5,952 nucleotides of DNA from Chloroflexota bacterium (lineage in GTDB: Bacteria; Chloroflexota; Limnocylindria; QHBO01), in NCBI GenBank assembly GCA_013694795.1, contig JACDBS010000191.1, positions 1 through 5,952 on the forward strand. The letters run 5' to 3'. The first letter of the stretch is position 1; each line of letters starts with the position of its first letter. This document shows, in pieces, positions 5,622 to 5,952 of the stretch. Under the pieces are notes generated by a model. The model had not been told where the DNA came from and made no database searches. It saw only the letters and a program-made list of their open reading frames with translations. The translations under genes were made by a program, and so were the position numbers.

Positions 5622-5952
5622 TCATCGCGTGAAGAGTTCCCGGTGCTCGGCCATCAGCTCGCGCAGGCGGAGCCGTCCGCGGTGAATGCGCGATTTCACC
5701 GTGCCCAGGGCCGACTTCGTCATGGCGGCCACCTCGTTGTAATCCATGCCATAGACGTCGCACAGCACCACGGCGGTTCGCTGGTCTTCAGGGAGACCCC
5801 GGAGCGCGACCTCAAGGTGCCGATACAGCTCGCTCCTGGTTGCCTCCGCCACGGGGTCGACCGCATGCGCATCCGGCAGCTCCGGCGCGCCTTCCTCGGG
5901 ATCCGGCAGGGGGCTCGATGGCCTTCGCTGAGCACGACGCATGATGTCGTAG
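5622..5952 (-). CDS. ECF-type RNA polymerase sigma-70 factor, 5' end cut by window
   Basis: The C-terminal 109 residues of an extracytoplasmic-function sigma factor, which directs RNA polymerase to stress- or envelope-response promoters. The frame is open through the right edge, reading Tyr-Asp-Ile before the Met at 5942. That Met is internal, because YDIMRRAQRRPSSPL matches the end of region 2.4 in ECF factors. A Pro/Glu-rich linker follows. Region 4 starts near LYRHLEVALRGLPEDQRTAV and contains the helix-turn-helix YNEVAAMTKSALGTVKSRIH, with the Gly-Thr-Val-Lys-Ser-Arg recognition helix typical of the family. Region 2 with its -10 binding and core-binding residues is off the window, so the ECF subgroup cannot be named. 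The stop is TGA at 5622. The anti-sigma gene follows at once, the standard arrangement of a sigma factor and its membrane inhibitor. Confidence 0.92.
   Translation of the reverse strand, partial: YDIMRRAQRRPSSPLPDPEEGAPELPDAHAVDPVAEATRSELYRHLEVALRGLPEDQRTAVVLCDVYGMDYNEVAAMTKSALGTVKSRIHRGRLRLRELMAEHRELFTR

Noticed and set aside
5622..5942. A complete 106-residue sigma-like protein starting at 5942
   Set aside because: The frame stays open to the edge, and the bases upstream encode residues matching the end of sigma region 2, so the Met is internal.
1..5952. CRISPR array, insertion sequence, tRNA, rRNA or prophage genes
   Set aside because: No regularly spaced repeats, terminal inverted repeats with transposase, cloverleaf or ribosomal RNA sequence could be recognised on either strand.

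Overview
The window is a GC-rich stretch of ordinary bacterial chromosome. It holds five protein genes, two of them cut by the window edges, and three non-coding gaps. The order polA then mutM on one strand, a proofreading-less Pol I with a tyrosine in the O-helix, near-leaderless starts and an ECF sigma/ZAS anti-sigma pair suggest a high-GC Chloroflexota or Actinobacteriota-like organism. That placement is an inference from gene style only and is held with low confidence.

Layout from left to right. Positions 1-726 (minus strand) encode the first 242 residues of formamidopyrimidine-DNA glycosylase (mutM/fpg); its C-terminal zinc finger lies outside the window. A 434-bp gap with no convincing gene follows, carrying one good inverted repeat (829-855). 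DNA polymerase I (polA) occupies 4031 down to 1161 on the minus strand, so polA lies upstream of mutM in the same direction. A three-copy 12-bp tandem repeat at the polA 3' end triplicates its stop codon in frame. A 56-bp divergent gap centred on a perfect palindrome separates polA from a plus-strand gene (4088-4606) for a J-domain protein with a C-terminal membrane anchor. A 237-bp convergent gap (4607-4843) contains stem-loops and a 23-bp direct repeat. The minus-strand pair at 5952-4844 is an ECF-type sigma-70 factor (5' end missing) followed after 19 bp by its membrane-bound zinc-finger anti-sigma factor.

How the genes work together: polA and mutM are both base-excision-repair enzymes. 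The glycosylase/AP lyase removes oxidised purines, and Pol I removes 5' flaps and fills the gap. The sigma/anti-sigma pair is a transmembrane signalling switch of its own, with no visible link to the repair genes. The J-protein probably recruits DnaK to the membrane surface.

I found no mobile element, CRISPR array, RNA gene or clear new system. The points worth a second look are small: the polA active-site substitutions, the triplicated stop codon, the palindromic divergent promoter, an arginine/glycine-rich insertion in MutM, and the repeats in the non-coding gaps.
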